DNA of 64,000 nucleotides from Bordetella genomosp. 13. GTDB taxonomy: Bacteria; Pseudomonadota; Gammaproteobacteria; Burkholderiales; Burkholderiaceae_B. The stretch spans positions 1-64,000 of the forward strand of contig NZ_VEHL01000013.1 in NCBI RefSeq assembly GCF_007679965.1, in the 5' to 3' direction. The notes beneath the pieces are model-generated. The model saw nothing but the letters and a program-made list of their open reading frames with translations, had not been told where the DNA came from and ran no database searches. Position numbers and translations under genes: made by a program. Shown piece by piece: positions 24,126 to 33,449 of the stretch (position 1 is the first letter of the stretch; each line of letters starts with the position of its first letter).

Positions 24126-27044
24126 TCAGGCCGGGAACGCCTTGGCGTAGAGCTGCTCGCCGACCGCCACGACCCGTTGCGCGTATGTCTTCAACAGCGC
24201 CGGCTCTTCGATGCCCAGCGTGATGCGCACGGTGTCGCCGCACTCCCCGAAGTTGGTGACGTTGAAACCGAAGCTCGAACGGTCCACCGCCGCCAGGTCG
24301 CCGAAGGCCGGACGGAAGGTGTCCTGGTAATCGGTGCGGTTGATCGCGGCGCGCTCTTCCCACTCGGTCTTCGCGCCCACGTCGCGCTTCAGCATCTGGG
24401 CAAGATACGCGGGCGTAGGCTTGAATGCGACATAGACCGTGTCCCGGTCGGTATTGACGCACACCTCGTAAGCATTCTTCTTGTCGTGGCCCAGCGGTAT
24501 CAGTTCGTCCAGCTCGGCCCGCAACTGGCGTGTGTTGTCGCGGACCCGTTCCAGATACTGCGTCGAGGCGTCCCGGTTGCCGGCGGCGAGCATGCTGGCG
24601 ATGTAGCCCTTGTCGTCATCCGGAACCCGCATGCGGCCCGCGTCCATCCCCCCTTGGAACGACGTCCATGCCTCGGCCTTGTTGAAGATGGCCGCGGTGC
24701 CGATGTTGACCAGGTCCATCCCGTTCTGGAAGAACTTGGTGCCGCTCTGCACCAGCACCAGGTTCAACATGCCGGACTCGATGTGCGGCCGTGCCTCGTG
24801 CAGGACCTGCGCGATCTGCTCCTCGCCCAGGTGGTTCAACGTGCAGTCCATCACCAGCGTGCAGGGATGCTCGCGCGGGCCGGCGAAGACGTTGCGGATC
24901 AGGGCCACCGGATCGTGCGGATGCACCTCGGACAGCGCGGCGTTGTTGGGATGCGGCTCCATGACGATGACGCGCTTGTCGCGCAATGCCTCGCTGTCCA
25001 CGGCATCCAGCTCGACCGCGCCGGGGAACAGCGCCGGCGTCTCGTAGTACGCCCCCGACAGGATGGCGACGGACTCGCGCTCTTCCGTCGACAGCGAAGC
25101 CTGGATCTGGTCCAGCAGCGCCAGGGCATGCGGCGCGCTCTCGACCTTGAGGTGGCCGGCCAGGACGCCCGCGTCGTCGGGCGTCAGGCTGCTGCCCTCC
25201 GGACGGTCCAGCAACAGGTCGCCGATGACGCTGTCCAGCTTGGGCGAGCGGTCCGTCCAGTCCTTCTGGAAGCGGATCACGTGATGGATGTCCTGCATGG
25301 CCTGGTAGAAGCGCTCCATATGGACCGAGACCTCCTTGGGCAGGACCTCCAGGCCGCCCCGATGCATCGCATACGAGGCCTGGTCTTCCTTCAGCGCACG
25401 CGCGTGGCTGCCCTGCAGGGTGCCGGACATCGCACGGGCCTCGGCGCCGGTCAGGGGATCGTTCAGCTGCGTCAACCGCCGCGCGATGACCGCGTTGTCC
25501 TCGCCCAGCACGCGCGCCTTGCCCTGCAGATCCAGCGCCATGAAGCGCGCCTGCGACAACAGCTCGGAGACCCGCTGCAGGGCGTCCGTCAATGCGCCGC
25601 ACACCGTCGCGGGCATGCGGGTGACCTCGAAGTCGTCCAGGTGGCCCATCAGATTGCGCACCACGTCGATGTTCTGCCGCACGTACAGGGGCAAGCCCTG
25701 CGTGTCCGACAGCACCGTCGCGTCGTACAGATCCCTCAGTTCGCGCAGCTGCTGCGGCGAGCTTGCGGACAGGACGTCCACCCCGCTGGGCGCGATCAGG
25801 GTGTTCGGCATCAACTCGGTCTGTGCCAGCGCTTCCCGCACGGCCCTGGCGTCTTCGCCCACGAAGGCCTTGTCCAGCGTCTTCAGCGCCCCGCCGACGT
25901 CTTCCTTCCGCAGCTTGTCCACCATCCGGTCCGCGCAGATGTCCGCGCAGTGGCTGGGCGAGGTGCGCAAGCCGCGGCCGCCCAGGAAGCTGTCGATCCC
26001 GTCCAGCGACACCGCGTCCTTGCGGATGATCTGCACGCCCAGGGATTCGATGTACAGGCTCTTGACGTTGGTCAGATCGGCAGGAACGTCACGCAGCGTC
26101 TCGAACGCCAGCCCCTTGAACGCGAAGGCATGGTTGACGGGATAGACCTCGAACTTGTTCAACTGGGCGCTGTTCTTGCCCAGCGCATCCTTGATCTGCT
26201 CGGTGCGCACCCCGGCCGTCGCCAGCCAAAGGCCCGTCTTGACGCCGCGCCCGTACCCTTCGCGGACGATGGGCGATCGCGAACGCTCGAGCCTGTCGGC
26301 GTCGTCCGGCGTATACGTGGCCTGCAACTGGCCGCGCATCAGTTCCGCCTTGATCAACTGCCGCTGCTGCGTCCGAAGCGTCCCGCGCTCGCCCTCGGAC
26401 ATCCTGGCGTACGTCTCGTCGCGCATCCGTGCGCCCATCAGGCTCAACGTGCCCGCCAGCCCATGGAACCACGTCTTGAACGCGGCGGTCCTGGCGTTGG
26501 TCCCGGTCATGCGGTCGAATGATTCTCGGGTGTTGGCGTGCAGCACCACGTGCTTGTCGATGAAGGCGACGACCCTGTCGATGGCGGCCTTGCCGAGGTT
26601 GAGGCCAGGATTGAGCGCGGCGAATGCGTGGACGGCCTCGGACGCGCCGAAGCGCACCATCACGCCCTGGGCAAGCGGCGTGTTGACCTTGGCGAAGTAC
26701 CGGGCGCTGCTCAGCCCCTTCCAGATCGTGTCGACCTCGGCCGTCAGCGCCGGATCCTTCACGATCTCCTTCTTCCAGGCGTCCAGGGCCTTGTGCGTGA
26801 TCGCGCGTCCGGTCGTCTTTTCATCCATGGACACCAATGGCAAGGGCTGGATCGGCGTCTGGACACCCTGCGCCAACGAGGCCAGGACAGGTTGCGTGGC
26901 GGACTGCGCATTGTCGACGACGGGCCCCTGGACCTGCGTCGGCTGCACCTGGGACAACGGCGACTGCGTCGTGGTCGTCCCCTCCGTGGTCGGCAGGGTG
27001 GAAGGCGGGATGCCGACCTTGCCGGGATTGTTGGTCACACACAT
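24126..27044 (-). CDS. Giant type III effector-like protein with PLP-fold-like C-terminal region
   Basis: 972 residues from an ATG at 27044 (MCVTNNPGKVGIPPSTLPTT). Residues 1-75 are rich in Thr, Ser, Gln and Pro with no hydrophobic signal, as in type III secretion signals. The long middle is helical with no recognised family. At 660-780 it shows the motif order of cystathionine-synthase-like fold-type I PLP enzymes: AYYETPALF (Tyr666), VIVMEPHPNNAAL (His698), LVMDCTL (Asp733, Thr735) and VLVQSGTKFFQNGMDLVNIG with candidate Schiff-base Lys770. It follows a CesT-type chaperone gene by 25 bases. An alternative start 39 codons upstream lies inside the chaperone gene. Function not known; secretion and PLP use are inferred. 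Confidence 0.65.
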   Translation of the reverse strand: MCVTNNPGKVGIPPSTLPTTEGTTTTQSPLSQVQPTQVQGPVVDNAQSATQPVLASLAQGVQTPIQPLPLVSMDEKTTGRAITHKALDAWKKEIVKDPALTAEVDTIWKGLSSARYFAKVNTPLAQGVMVRFGASEAVHAFAALNPGLNLGKAAIDRVVAFIDKHVVLHANTRESFDRMTGTNARTAAFKTWFHGLAGTLSLMGARMRDETYARMSEGERGTLRTQQRQLIKAELMRGQLQATYTPDDADRLERSRSPIVREGYGRGVKTGLWLATAGVRTEQIKDALGKNSAQLNKFEVYPVNHAFAFKGLAFETLRDVPADLTNVKSLYIESLGVQIIRKDAVSLDGIDSFLGGRGLRTSPSHCADICADRMVDKLRKEDVGGALKTLDKAFVGEDARAVREALAQTELMPNTLIAPSGVDVLSASSPQQLRELRDLYDATVLSDTQGLPLYVRQNIDVVRNLMGHLDDFEVTRMPATVCGALTDALQRVSELLSQARFMALDLQGKARVLGEDNAVIARRLTQLNDPLTGAEARAMSGTLQGSHARALKEDQASYAMHRGGLEVLPKEVSVHMERFYQAMQDIHHVIRFQKDWTDRSPKLDSVIGDLLLDRPEGSSLTPDDAGVLAGHLKVESAPHALALLDQIQASLSTEERESVAILSGAYYETPALFPGAVELDAVDSEALRDKRVIVMEPHPNNAALSEVHPHDPVALIRNVFAGPREHPCTLVMDCTLNHLGEEQIAQVLHEARPHIESGMLNLVLVQSGTKFFQNGMDLVNIGTAAIFNKAEAWTSFQGGMDAGRMRVPDDDKGYIASMLAAGNRDASTQYLERVRDNTRQLRAELDELIPLGHDKKNAYEVCVNTDRDTVYVAFKPTPAYLAQMLKRDVGAKTEWEERAAINRTDYQDTFRPAFGDLAAVDRSSFGFNVTNFGECGDTVRITLGIEEPALLKTYAQRVVAVGEQLYAKAFPA

Positions 27045-27069
27045 GGATGCGTCTCCGAAAGGCGGGGAA

Positions 27070-27558
27070 TCAGGCGAAATCCGCCAGGCCGGGCGGGCGC
27101 TCGGCATATTCGTGGACCCGGGGCGCGGTACCGGGCGAAGCGCCTTCGCCTGACGCCCCATCGGCTGGCTCGCGCTGCTCGATCACCCGATCGCGCACCG
27201 CCATGACGTTCAACAGCGCGTTCTCCAGCAAGGTCGCATCCAACCCCGCCATGGGAAGCAGCAGCATCAGCCGCACGTCCTGGGTGAGCGCGTCCACGCC
27301 CAGCGAGGCGCCGCGCAGCACGTCGAAGCGGGTGTTCAGTTCCAGCAGGCGCAGGGCCGCGCCGTCGGGCCAGCCGGACAGTGCGCCCAGCGAGCACGTG
27401 ATGGCGAGCAGGTCGCTGCCCTGCCCCAGCGACAACTGCCAGTACGCGCCCTGCGTGTCCAGGAACGCGCTGGCGCCATCAGTGCTGTGCAGCGCCATGC
27501 CGCAGCGCTGGTTCAGCGCGTCGATCAGCGTGGCGAAGTGGGTGGATGCGGTGCTCAT
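27070..27558 (-). CDS. CesT-type type III secretion chaperone
   Basis: 162 residues, small and acidic, with the CesT pattern: helix FATLIDALNQRCGMAL, strands around AYWQLSLGQGSDLLAITCSL, a leucine-rich LRLLELNTRFDVLRGASLGV, then LMLLLPMAGLDATLLENALLNVM. The C-terminal ~35 residues are Gly/Pro-rich and probably disordered. GGAGAGAC precedes the ATG at 27558. It is directly upstream of the 972-residue effector-like gene, the same layout as btcA-bteA in Bordetella. It would hold the effector's N-terminal region unfolded and deliver it to the secretion ATPase. Confidence 0.72.
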   Translation of the reverse strand: MSTASTHFATLIDALNQRCGMALHSTDGASAFLDTQGAYWQLSLGQGSDLLAITCSLGALSGWPDGAALRLLELNTRFDVLRGASLGVDALTQDVRLMLLLPMAGLDATLLENALLNVMAVRDRVIEQREPADGASGEGASPGTAPRVHEYAERPPGLADFA

Positions 27559-27599
27559 GTCTCTCCTCGCGGTGTCTTGCAGCCAGAGACCGTTGCGCG

Positions 27600-27636
27600 G
27601 CGACATCGCCCGATGGGCGTGCCGCGGCGATGTCGC
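27600..27636. promoter_or_regulatory. Inverted repeat upstream of the chaperone-effector operon
   Basis: GCGACATCGCC (27600-27610) and GGCGATGTCGC (27626-27636) are perfect 11-bp complements separated by 15 bases that include GCCCGATGGGC. It lies 42 bases before the chaperone ATG, so it can be a 5'-UTR hairpin or an operator. Confidence 0.45.
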
Positions 27637-27713
27637 GCGCCCGGAACGTATCCCGCTTGAGTAACGCCGCACGGCGATGAGTTCCACGCGCAGCGCGCGC
27701 CGCCGCAAAGCAA

Positions 27714-27738
27714 CAGGGCGGCCCCACTGGCCGCCCTG
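27714..27738 (-). terminator. Terminator hairpin after the MFS gene
   Basis: CAGGGCGGCC, loop CCACT, GGCCGCCCTG is a perfect 10-bp hairpin 46 bases past the MFS stop, followed on the minus strand by TTGCTTTG. It probably separates the MFS transcript from the chaperone-effector operon. Confidence 0.55.
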
Positions 27739-27783
27739 CGTCACCCGCGCCGCGCCGTGCCATCGCACGGGCGAAACGATTGC

Positions 27784-29034
27784 CTAGCGCGCGGCGCCCG
27801 CCGCGGCCGGCATGCCCTTGTTGCGCGAGGCGCCGTCACCCTCGGTATCCGGCAGCAGGATCGCCACCACGCCCAGGAACGGCAGGTACGCGCACACCTC
27901 GTACACGTAGCGGATGCTGGTCACGTCGGCCAGGTGGCCCAGCGCGGCCGCGCCCAGCCCGCCCATGCCGAACGCGAAGCCGAAGAACAGCCCCGCGATC
28001 ATGCCGACCTTGCCCGGCACCAGTTCCTGCGCATACACCACGATGGCGGAGAAGGCCGACGCCAGGATCAGGCCGATGATCACCACCAGCACGCCCGTCC
28101 AAAGCAGGTTGGCGTGCGGCAGCATCAGCGTGAACGGCGTCACGCCCAGGATCGACACCCAGATCACGATCTTGCGGCCGACGCGGTCGCCGATCGGCCC
28201 GCCCGCCACCGTGCCCACCGCCACGGCGGCCAGGAAGAGGAAAAGGAACAGTTGCGCCGAGCGCACCGACAGGTCGAACTTGTCGATCAGGTAGAACGTG
28301 AAATAGCTGTTCAGGCTGGCCAAGTAGAAGTACTTGGAGAAGATCAGCACGCCCAGCACCGCCAGCGCGCCCAGCACGCGGTTGCGGCTGAGCTCGCCGC
28401 CCGGCCGCGCCACGCGGGGCTTGGGCTTGAGCAGCGCGCGATTGGCGCCATACCAGCGGCCGATGCCGACCAGCACCACGATGCCGAACAGCGCGGCCAG
28501 CGAGAACCACGCCACGCTGCCCTGCCCGTGCGGAATGATGAACAGCGCCGCCAGCAGCGGCCCCATGGCCGAACCCACATTGCCGCCCACCTGGAACAGC
28601 GACTGCGCCAGCCCGTGCCGCCCGCCCGAGGCCATGCGCGCCACGCGCGAGGACTCGGGATGGAACACCGACGAGCCCGTGCCCACCAGCACCGCGGCCA
28701 CCAGCAGGTAAGGCAGCGACGGCGCATAGGCCAGCATCAGCAGGCCCACCAGCGTGAAGCCCATGCCCACCGGCAGTGAATACGTGGTGGGCCGCTTGTC
28801 CGTATAAAGCCCGATGCACGGCTGCAGCAGCGACGCGGCGATCTGGTAGGCCAGCGTGATCAGCCCGATCTCGGCGAAGCTGAGCTGGAACGAGTCCTTC
28901 AGCATCGGATAGATCGCCAGCAGGATGGACTGGATCATGTCGTTCATCATGTGCGCCACGCTGATCGCGCCCAGCACCTTGAACGAGGTGGTGGACGGCG
29001 GCGGGGCGGCGACGGAGGCTTGCGGGGAGGTCAT
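27784..29034 (-). CDS. MFS exporter, fosmidomycin-resistance (Fsr) type
   Basis: 416 residues with 12 predicted membrane helices. The start VLGAISVAHMMNDMIQSILL, then YQIAASLLQPCIGLYTDKRP, VGTGSSVFHPESSRVARMAS and GGNVGSAMGPL, are hallmarks of the Fsr subgroup, which exports fosmidomycin and related compounds. The ATG at 29034 is chosen because the upstream extension is Arg-rich and non-homologous. It is divergent from an AraC gene across about 217 bases, which likely regulates it. Confidence 0.86.
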   Translation of the reverse strand: MTSPQASVAAPPPSTTSFKVLGAISVAHMMNDMIQSILLAIYPMLKDSFQLSFAEIGLITLAYQIAASLLQPCIGLYTDKRPTTYSLPVGMGFTLVGLLMLAYAPSLPYLLVAAVLVGTGSSVFHPESSRVARMASGGRHGLAQSLFQVGGNVGSAMGPLLAALFIIPHGQGSVAWFSLAALFGIVVLVGIGRWYGANRALLKPKPRVARPGGELSRNRVLGALAVLGVLIFSKYFYLASLNSYFTFYLIDKFDLSVRSAQLFLFLFLAAVAVGTVAGGPIGDRVGRKIVIWVSILGVTPFTLMLPHANLLWTGVLVVIIGLILASAFSAIVVYAQELVPGKVGMIAGLFFGFAFGMGGLGAAALGHLADVTSIRYVYEVCAYLPFLGVVAILLPDTEGDGASRNKGMPAAAGAAR

Positions 29035-29251
29035 GGCGTTACGGTCGGTACGGTCGAAAGATCCGCTGTCGCGGAGGCAAGTCCACAGTGTAGGAAGGCC
29101 GAAATGCACGGGAATGCCAAGATTCGTCGGTAAAATGACATCCTGTGCCGCCCGTGCGACGCATCGCGACAGGCGTGCCCGACCGCCGGGCCGTCCAACC
29201 CCACCCAATGCGCCAGCTTGGCGGGCCCACGGCCTCTCATCGAATCCAGCC

Positions 29252-30055
29252 ATGCCCCGCTTACCCGCCCCCGATCCCTCGCGCAGCCGCAACGCGGACG
29301 ACTACCAGCACCTGCCGCAATCCGTGGCCGCCATGGCCAAGGAATTCGAGCATCACCAGAGCACCGGCCCGCACAGCCATCCGCGCGCGCAACTGATCTA
29401 CGCCGTGGCCGGCGCCATGCGCGTGACCACGCCGGACGGCCTGTGGACACTGCCGCCGCTGCGCGCGCTGTGGGTGCCGGCGGGCGTGGTGCACGGCATC
29501 GAGATGCTGGACGCGGTGTCGATGCGCACGCTGTACGTGCAGGTCGACGCGGCCCGCGCGTTGTGGGACCGCTGCCAGGTGATCGAAGTGCCGCCTCTGC
29601 TGCGCGAGCTGATCCTGGCCCTGACCGCCGAGCCCGTGGCCTACGCACCGCAGGGCCGCGCCGCCCAGATCGCCGCCCTGCTGCTGACCGAACTGCGCAG
29701 CGCCCCCGTGGTGCCCATCCAGGTGCCCTGGCCGCAGGACCGCCGGCTGCAGGCCATCTGCCGCGCCATCCTGGCGCAGCCCGGCCTGGACCGCAGGCTG
29801 GAGGATTGGGGCGACGAGGTCGGCGCCAGCGGCCGCACGCTGATCCGCCTGTTCCAGGCCGAGCTGGGCCTGAACTACCGCCAATGGGTGCAGCAGGTGC
29901 GGCTGGCCGACGCGCTGCATCGGCTGGCCATGGGCCAGCCGGTGGCGCGCGTGGCCGCCGAGCTGGGCTACAGCAGCCCCAGCGCCTTCACCGCGATGTT
30001 CCGGCGGGCGCTGGGCTCGTCGCCGCAGCAGTTGCGGCGCGAGAACATGGCCTGA
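29252..30055 (+). CDS. AraC-family regulator with N-terminal cupin
   Basis: 267 residues. The N-terminal cupin sensor has HHQSTGPHSHPRAQLIYAVA, LWVPAGVVHGIEM. The C-terminal double helix-turn-helix includes LEDWGDEVGASGRTLIRLFQ and VARVAAELGYSSPSAFTAMF, with SSPQQLR at the end. It is divergent from the Fsr-type exporter and probably activates it. Its TGA directly abuts the tctA stop in the sequence TGATCA, so the two genes converge with no gap. Confidence 0.88.
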   Translation: MPRLPAPDPSRSRNADDYQHLPQSVAAMAKEFEHHQSTGPHSHPRAQLIYAVAGAMRVTTPDGLWTLPPLRALWVPAGVVHGIEMLDAVSMRTLYVQVDAARALWDRCQVIEVPPLLRELILALTAEPVAYAPQGRAAQIAALLLTELRSAPVVPIQVPWPQDRRLQAICRAILAQPGLDRRLEDWGDEVGASGRTLIRLFQAELGLNYRQWVQQVRLADALHRLAMGQPVARVAAELGYSSPSAFTAMFRRALGSSPQQLRRENMA

Positions 30056-31543
30056 TCAGGCGCTCGCCCGCAGCCTGCGCAGCAACGCCGGCAGGAACAG
30101 CACCGCCAACGTCAGCACCAGCAGGCAGATCGACAAGGGCGTGGACAGCAGGATCGCGGGATTGCCCTCGCCGATCGACAGCGCGCGCCGCAGCTGCGTC
30201 TCCGCCATCGGCCCCAGGATCAGGCCGATCAGCACCGGCGCGATGGGGAAGTCGTACACCCGCATCACGTAACCCATCAGCCCGATCGCGAACATCAGCG
30301 CCAGGTCCATCCACGACGTGCCCACGCCCCAGATGCCCACCAGCGCGAACACCAGGATGCCCGCGTACAGATACGGGCGGGGCACCAGCAGCAGGCGCAC
30401 CCACAGCCCCACCAGCGGCAGGTTCAGCACCAGCAGCATCAGGTTGCCCACGTACAGCGAGGCGATCAGCCCCCAGACCAGGTCGGCGCTGTTGACGAAC
30501 AGGAACGGGCCCGGCTGCAGGCCGTAGCCCTCGAAGGCCGCCAGCAGCACCGCGGCGGTGGCCGAGGTGGGCAGGCCCAGCGTCAACAGCGGCACCAGGA
30601 TGCCGGCCGCCGCCGCGTTGTTGGCTGCCTCGGGCCCTGCCACGCCTTCGATGGCTCCCTTGCCGAACTCGTCCCGGTGGCGCGAGAGACGCCGTTCGAT
30701 GGTGTAGGACAGGAACGTCGGCACCTCGGTGCCGCCCGCCGGCAGCGCGCCGATCGGAAAGCCCAGCGCCGTGCCGCGCAGCCAGGGCAGCCACGACCGC
30801 TTCCAGTCCTGCCGCGTCATCCACGTGCCGCCCGCCAGCGGATTGACCGCCGGCGGCGCGCTGCTGTAGCGGCTGGCCACGTACAGGATCTCGCCGATGG
30901 CGAACAGCGACACCAGCACCACCGTGATGTCGATGCCGTCCAGCAGGTCGGGCTGCCCGAAGGCCAGCCGCGCCTGCCCCGTGGGCCCGTCGATGCCCAC
31001 CACGCCCAGCGCCAGGCCGATGAACAGCGCGATGAAGCCGCGCACGCGCGACGTGCCCAGCACCACCGATACCGACGTGAACGACAGCAGCATCAGCGCG
31101 AAGTAGTCGGCCGGCGTGAACACGAAGGCCAGCTCGGCGATGGCCGGCGCCAGGAAGGTCAGCGCCAGCGTGGACAGCGTGCCGGCCACGAACGAGCCGA
31201 TGGCCGCCGTCGCCAGCGCCGCCGCCCCGCGCCCGTTGCGCGCCATCTTGTTGCCTTCCAGCGCGGTCATCATCGAGCCGCTTTCGCCCGGCGTGTTCAG
31301 CAGGATCGACGTGGTCGAGCCGCCGTACATCGCGCCGTACAGGATGCCGGCGAACATGATGAAGGCCGCCGTCGGCGCGATCTTCACGGTCACGGGCAGC
31401 AGCAGCGCGATGGTCAGCGCCGGGCCGATGCCGGGCAGCACGCCGATGGCCGTGCCCAGCACCGAGCCCAGGAACGCCCACATCAGGTTGGCGGGCTGCA
31501 GCGCCACGCCGAAGCCCGCCATCAGGGAATCGAAGGCATCCAT
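30056..31543 (-). CDS. tctA: Tripartite tricarboxylate transporter large membrane subunit
   Basis: 495-residue TctA protein with about 11-12 helices. Family signatures are ALGTAIGVLPGIGPALTIAL-like GIGPALTIALLLPVTVKIAP at about 38-57 and ILYGAMYGGSTTSILLNTPG at about 67-86, plus GxxGxxxGTxPGIGG-type repeats in the second half (LGFPIGALPAGGTEVPTFLS). It is the last gene of tctC-tctB-tctA on the minus strand, one base after tctB. It forms the channel through which the TctC ligand, a di- or tricarboxylate or a related acid, enters by cation symport. Confidence 0.92.
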   Translation of the reverse strand: MDAFDSLMAGFGVALQPANLMWAFLGSVLGTAIGVLPGIGPALTIALLLPVTVKIAPTAAFIMFAGILYGAMYGGSTTSILLNTPGESGSMMTALEGNKMARNGRGAAALATAAIGSFVAGTLSTLALTFLAPAIAELAFVFTPADYFALMLLSFTSVSVVLGTSRVRGFIALFIGLALGVVGIDGPTGQARLAFGQPDLLDGIDITVVLVSLFAIGEILYVASRYSSAPPAVNPLAGGTWMTRQDWKRSWLPWLRGTALGFPIGALPAGGTEVPTFLSYTIERRLSRHRDEFGKGAIEGVAGPEAANNAAAAGILVPLLTLGLPTSATAAVLLAAFEGYGLQPGPFLFVNSADLVWGLIASLYVGNLMLLVLNLPLVGLWVRLLLVPRPYLYAGILVFALVGIWGVGTSWMDLALMFAIGLMGYVMRVYDFPIAPVLIGLILGPMAETQLRRALSIGEGNPAILLSTPLSICLLVLTLAVLFLPALLRRLRASA

Positions 31544-31544
31544 G

Positions 31545-32033
31545 TCACACCCCCGCCAGCGGCAGCGCGCCGCCCAGCGTCACGCCCAGCTGGCCGAAGC
31601 CCGCCCAGCAGATCAGCCCCAGCACCAGGCCGATCACGCAATCCAGCACCAGCCGGCGCGAGCCGAACGCGTGCGTGACCAGCGCGAAGGCCAGCATGGC
31701 CGTCAGCGGAAAGCCCAGCGTTTCCATGGTGAGCAGCGGCACGCCCGCGCCCGCCGCCGCGAACGCCAGCGCGCGCCGCGAGGGCTTGGCGTCTGCCTGT
31801 GCGTTCTCGACCTCTTGCGGTTCGAACGACATGCCGCGCGCGATCTGCGCGATCAGTATTAGGCCCAGCGCGATCAGCGCCACGCCCACGATCGCCACGA
31901 ACGCGCCGGGCCCCACCCCGGCATAACCGCCCATTTCGGGCAGCGCGTAGCCCTGCTGCAGCCAGACCGCGCCCAGCGCGATCACGACCAGCCCCAGCCA
32001 CCAGGGACGGTGGCGTTGCATCGGTTCGGACAT
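31545..32033 (-). CDS. tctB: Tripartite tricarboxylate transporter small membrane subunit
   Basis: 162 residues with four hydrophobic segments (WWLGLVVIALGAVWL, VGPGAFVAIVGVALIALGLI, ALAFAAAGAGVPLLTMETLG with FPLTAMLAFALV, and LVLDCVIGLVLGLICWAGFG) and a polar middle loop. This is the TctB pattern. It lies between tctC (31 bases upstream) and tctA (1 base downstream). TctB partners TctA in the membrane; its sequence is poorly conserved, so the assignment relies on topology and position. Confidence 0.88.
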   Translation of the reverse strand: MSEPMQRHRPWWLGLVVIALGAVWLQQGYALPEMGGYAGVGPGAFVAIVGVALIALGLILIAQIARGMSFEPQEVENAQADAKPSRRALAFAAAGAGVPLLTMETLGFPLTAMLAFALVTHAFGSRRLVLDCVIGLVLGLICWAGFGQLGVTLGGALPLAGV

Positions 32034-32064
32034 GATGGTCGACTCCGGTTCGACGGCAGGCGGC

Positions 32065-33018
32065 CTACTTGACCAGTCCCAGGTCCTTCAGCACCTGCTC
32101 CTGGCGCACCTTCTCTTCGGCCAGGAACTTGGTGAAGTCGTCGCCCGCCAGATAGGCGTCCGTCCATTCGCGGTCGGCCATGGCCTTCTTCCACTGCGCC
32201 GACTCGTGCATCTGCTTGAAGCGGTCCAGCCACATCCTGCGGCCTTCCGCGCTCATGTCCGGCGCGCCCACGATGCCGCGCCAGTTGCCGATGACCACGT
32301 CGATGCCCGACTCCTTCAGCGTGGGCGCGTCCAGGCCCGCCAGGCGCTTCTCGGACGTGACCGCGATGATGCGCAGCCGCTTCTGCTCGGCATACGGCTT
32401 GAACTCGGAATAGCCCGACAGCGCCAGCTTGATCTGGCCGCTGACCAGCAGGGGCACCAGCTCGGCGCCGCTGGGCGACGGGATGTAGTTGAGCTTGTTC
32501 GGCGACACGCCCGCGGCCTTGGCGATCAGGCCCGCGGCCACCTGGTCCACGCCGCCCACCGAGCCGCCGCCGATGGGCAGCGCGCCCGGGTTGGCCTTCA
32601 GCGCCTTCAGCACGTCGTCCACCGTCTTGATCGGCGAATTCATCGGCACGGCCAGCACGTCCGCGTCGTCCATCAGGCGCACCAGCGGCGTCACCTGGTC
32701 CAGCGACACCGGCGACTTGTTCAGGATGATGCCGCCCACCAGGATCGCGCCCATCGACATGATGGCGTTGTCGTCCTTCTTGCTGGTGTTGATGAACTCC
32801 GCCAGCCCGATGGTGCCGCCCGCCCCGCCCTTGTTCGTGACCTGGAAGCCGTCCTTGAAGATGCCGGCCTCTTGCATGACCTGCATCGGCACGCGCGCGG
32901 CCGCGTCGTAGCCCCCGCCCGGTCCGCCCGGGGCCATCACCTTGGCCGGCGCGGCCCAGGCCGCCAGCGGCGCGGCGGCGATTGCGAAAACAGCCAGAAC
33001 TCGCGTGATACGAAACAT
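32065..33018 (-). CDS. tctC: Tripartite transporter periplasmic binding protein
   Basis: 317-residue Bug/TctC receptor with a signal peptide to about residue 22 (AAPLAAWAA). The mature protein has KVMAPGGPGGGYDAAARVPM and VTNKGGAGGTIGLAEFIN, the two ligand-contact loops. It is unusual among the five Bug proteins here in having its own tctB and tctA. GGAGACAACG precedes the ATG. First gene of the operon; the ligand is a carboxylate not determinable from sequence. Confidence 0.9.
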   Translation of the reverse strand: MFRITRVLAVFAIAAAPLAAWAAPAKVMAPGGPGGGYDAAARVPMQVMQEAGIFKDGFQVTNKGGAGGTIGLAEFINTSKKDDNAIMSMGAILVGGIILNKSPVSLDQVTPLVRLMDDADVLAVPMNSPIKTVDDVLKALKANPGALPIGGGSVGGVDQVAAGLIAKAAGVSPNKLNYIPSPSGAELVPLLVSGQIKLALSGYSEFKPYAEQKRLRIIAVTSEKRLAGLDAPTLKESGIDVVIGNWRGIVGAPDMSAEGRRMWLDRFKQMHESAQWKKAMADREWTDAYLAGDDFTKFLAEEKVRQEQVLKDLGLVK

Positions 33019-33294
33019 CGTTGTCTCCTCGTCGGGCCGGCGCCTGTTGTTGTCGGGGCGTCCTGCGGGCCGGCCTGTCGTGTGTCTGTTCGGATATGCA
33101 GGCGCAAGATTCCGATGCTAGACAACTTTGCTGCCGCGCGCCATGAAATACCGCTGTGGAAGATGGGATTCAGCGGCGAGACAGCGAGGGCGAGCCCCTA
33201 TGCGCGGCGGGTGGCTGGCGCAGACAATCAGGCAATTTCCGATCGTGCGACGCAACATGGCACATTCATGAATTCGGATTGCGTCCGCCGTCAT

Positions 33295-33310
33295 CCGCAA
33301 ATATTTGCGG
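33295..33310. promoter_or_regulatory. Perfect 16-bp palindrome upstream of tctC and the small membrane protein
   Basis: CCGCAAATATTTGCGG is fully self-complementary. A half-site ATATTTGCG recurs at 33419-33427, 23 bases before the small-protein ATG. The gap 33019-33449 otherwise holds no gene. It is probably a regulator-binding site for one or both flanking genes. Confidence 0.45.
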
Positions 33311-33449
33311 TGAAATTGCCGTGATCTTGCCGACTTTTGCAAACATCACAAAGCTTGACTCGTACACCATTTTCCATCGTTGACGCTCGAGGATGTGGAT
33401 GTTTTCCTAGGCCATCACATATTTGCGAACAAACCAAAGGAGGCGAGAC

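Noticed and set aside
24120..26522. An 800-codon plus-strand frame opposite the effector gene
   Set aside because: Antisense and composition-driven; the minus frame has a chaperone partner, ribosome signals and coherent motifs.
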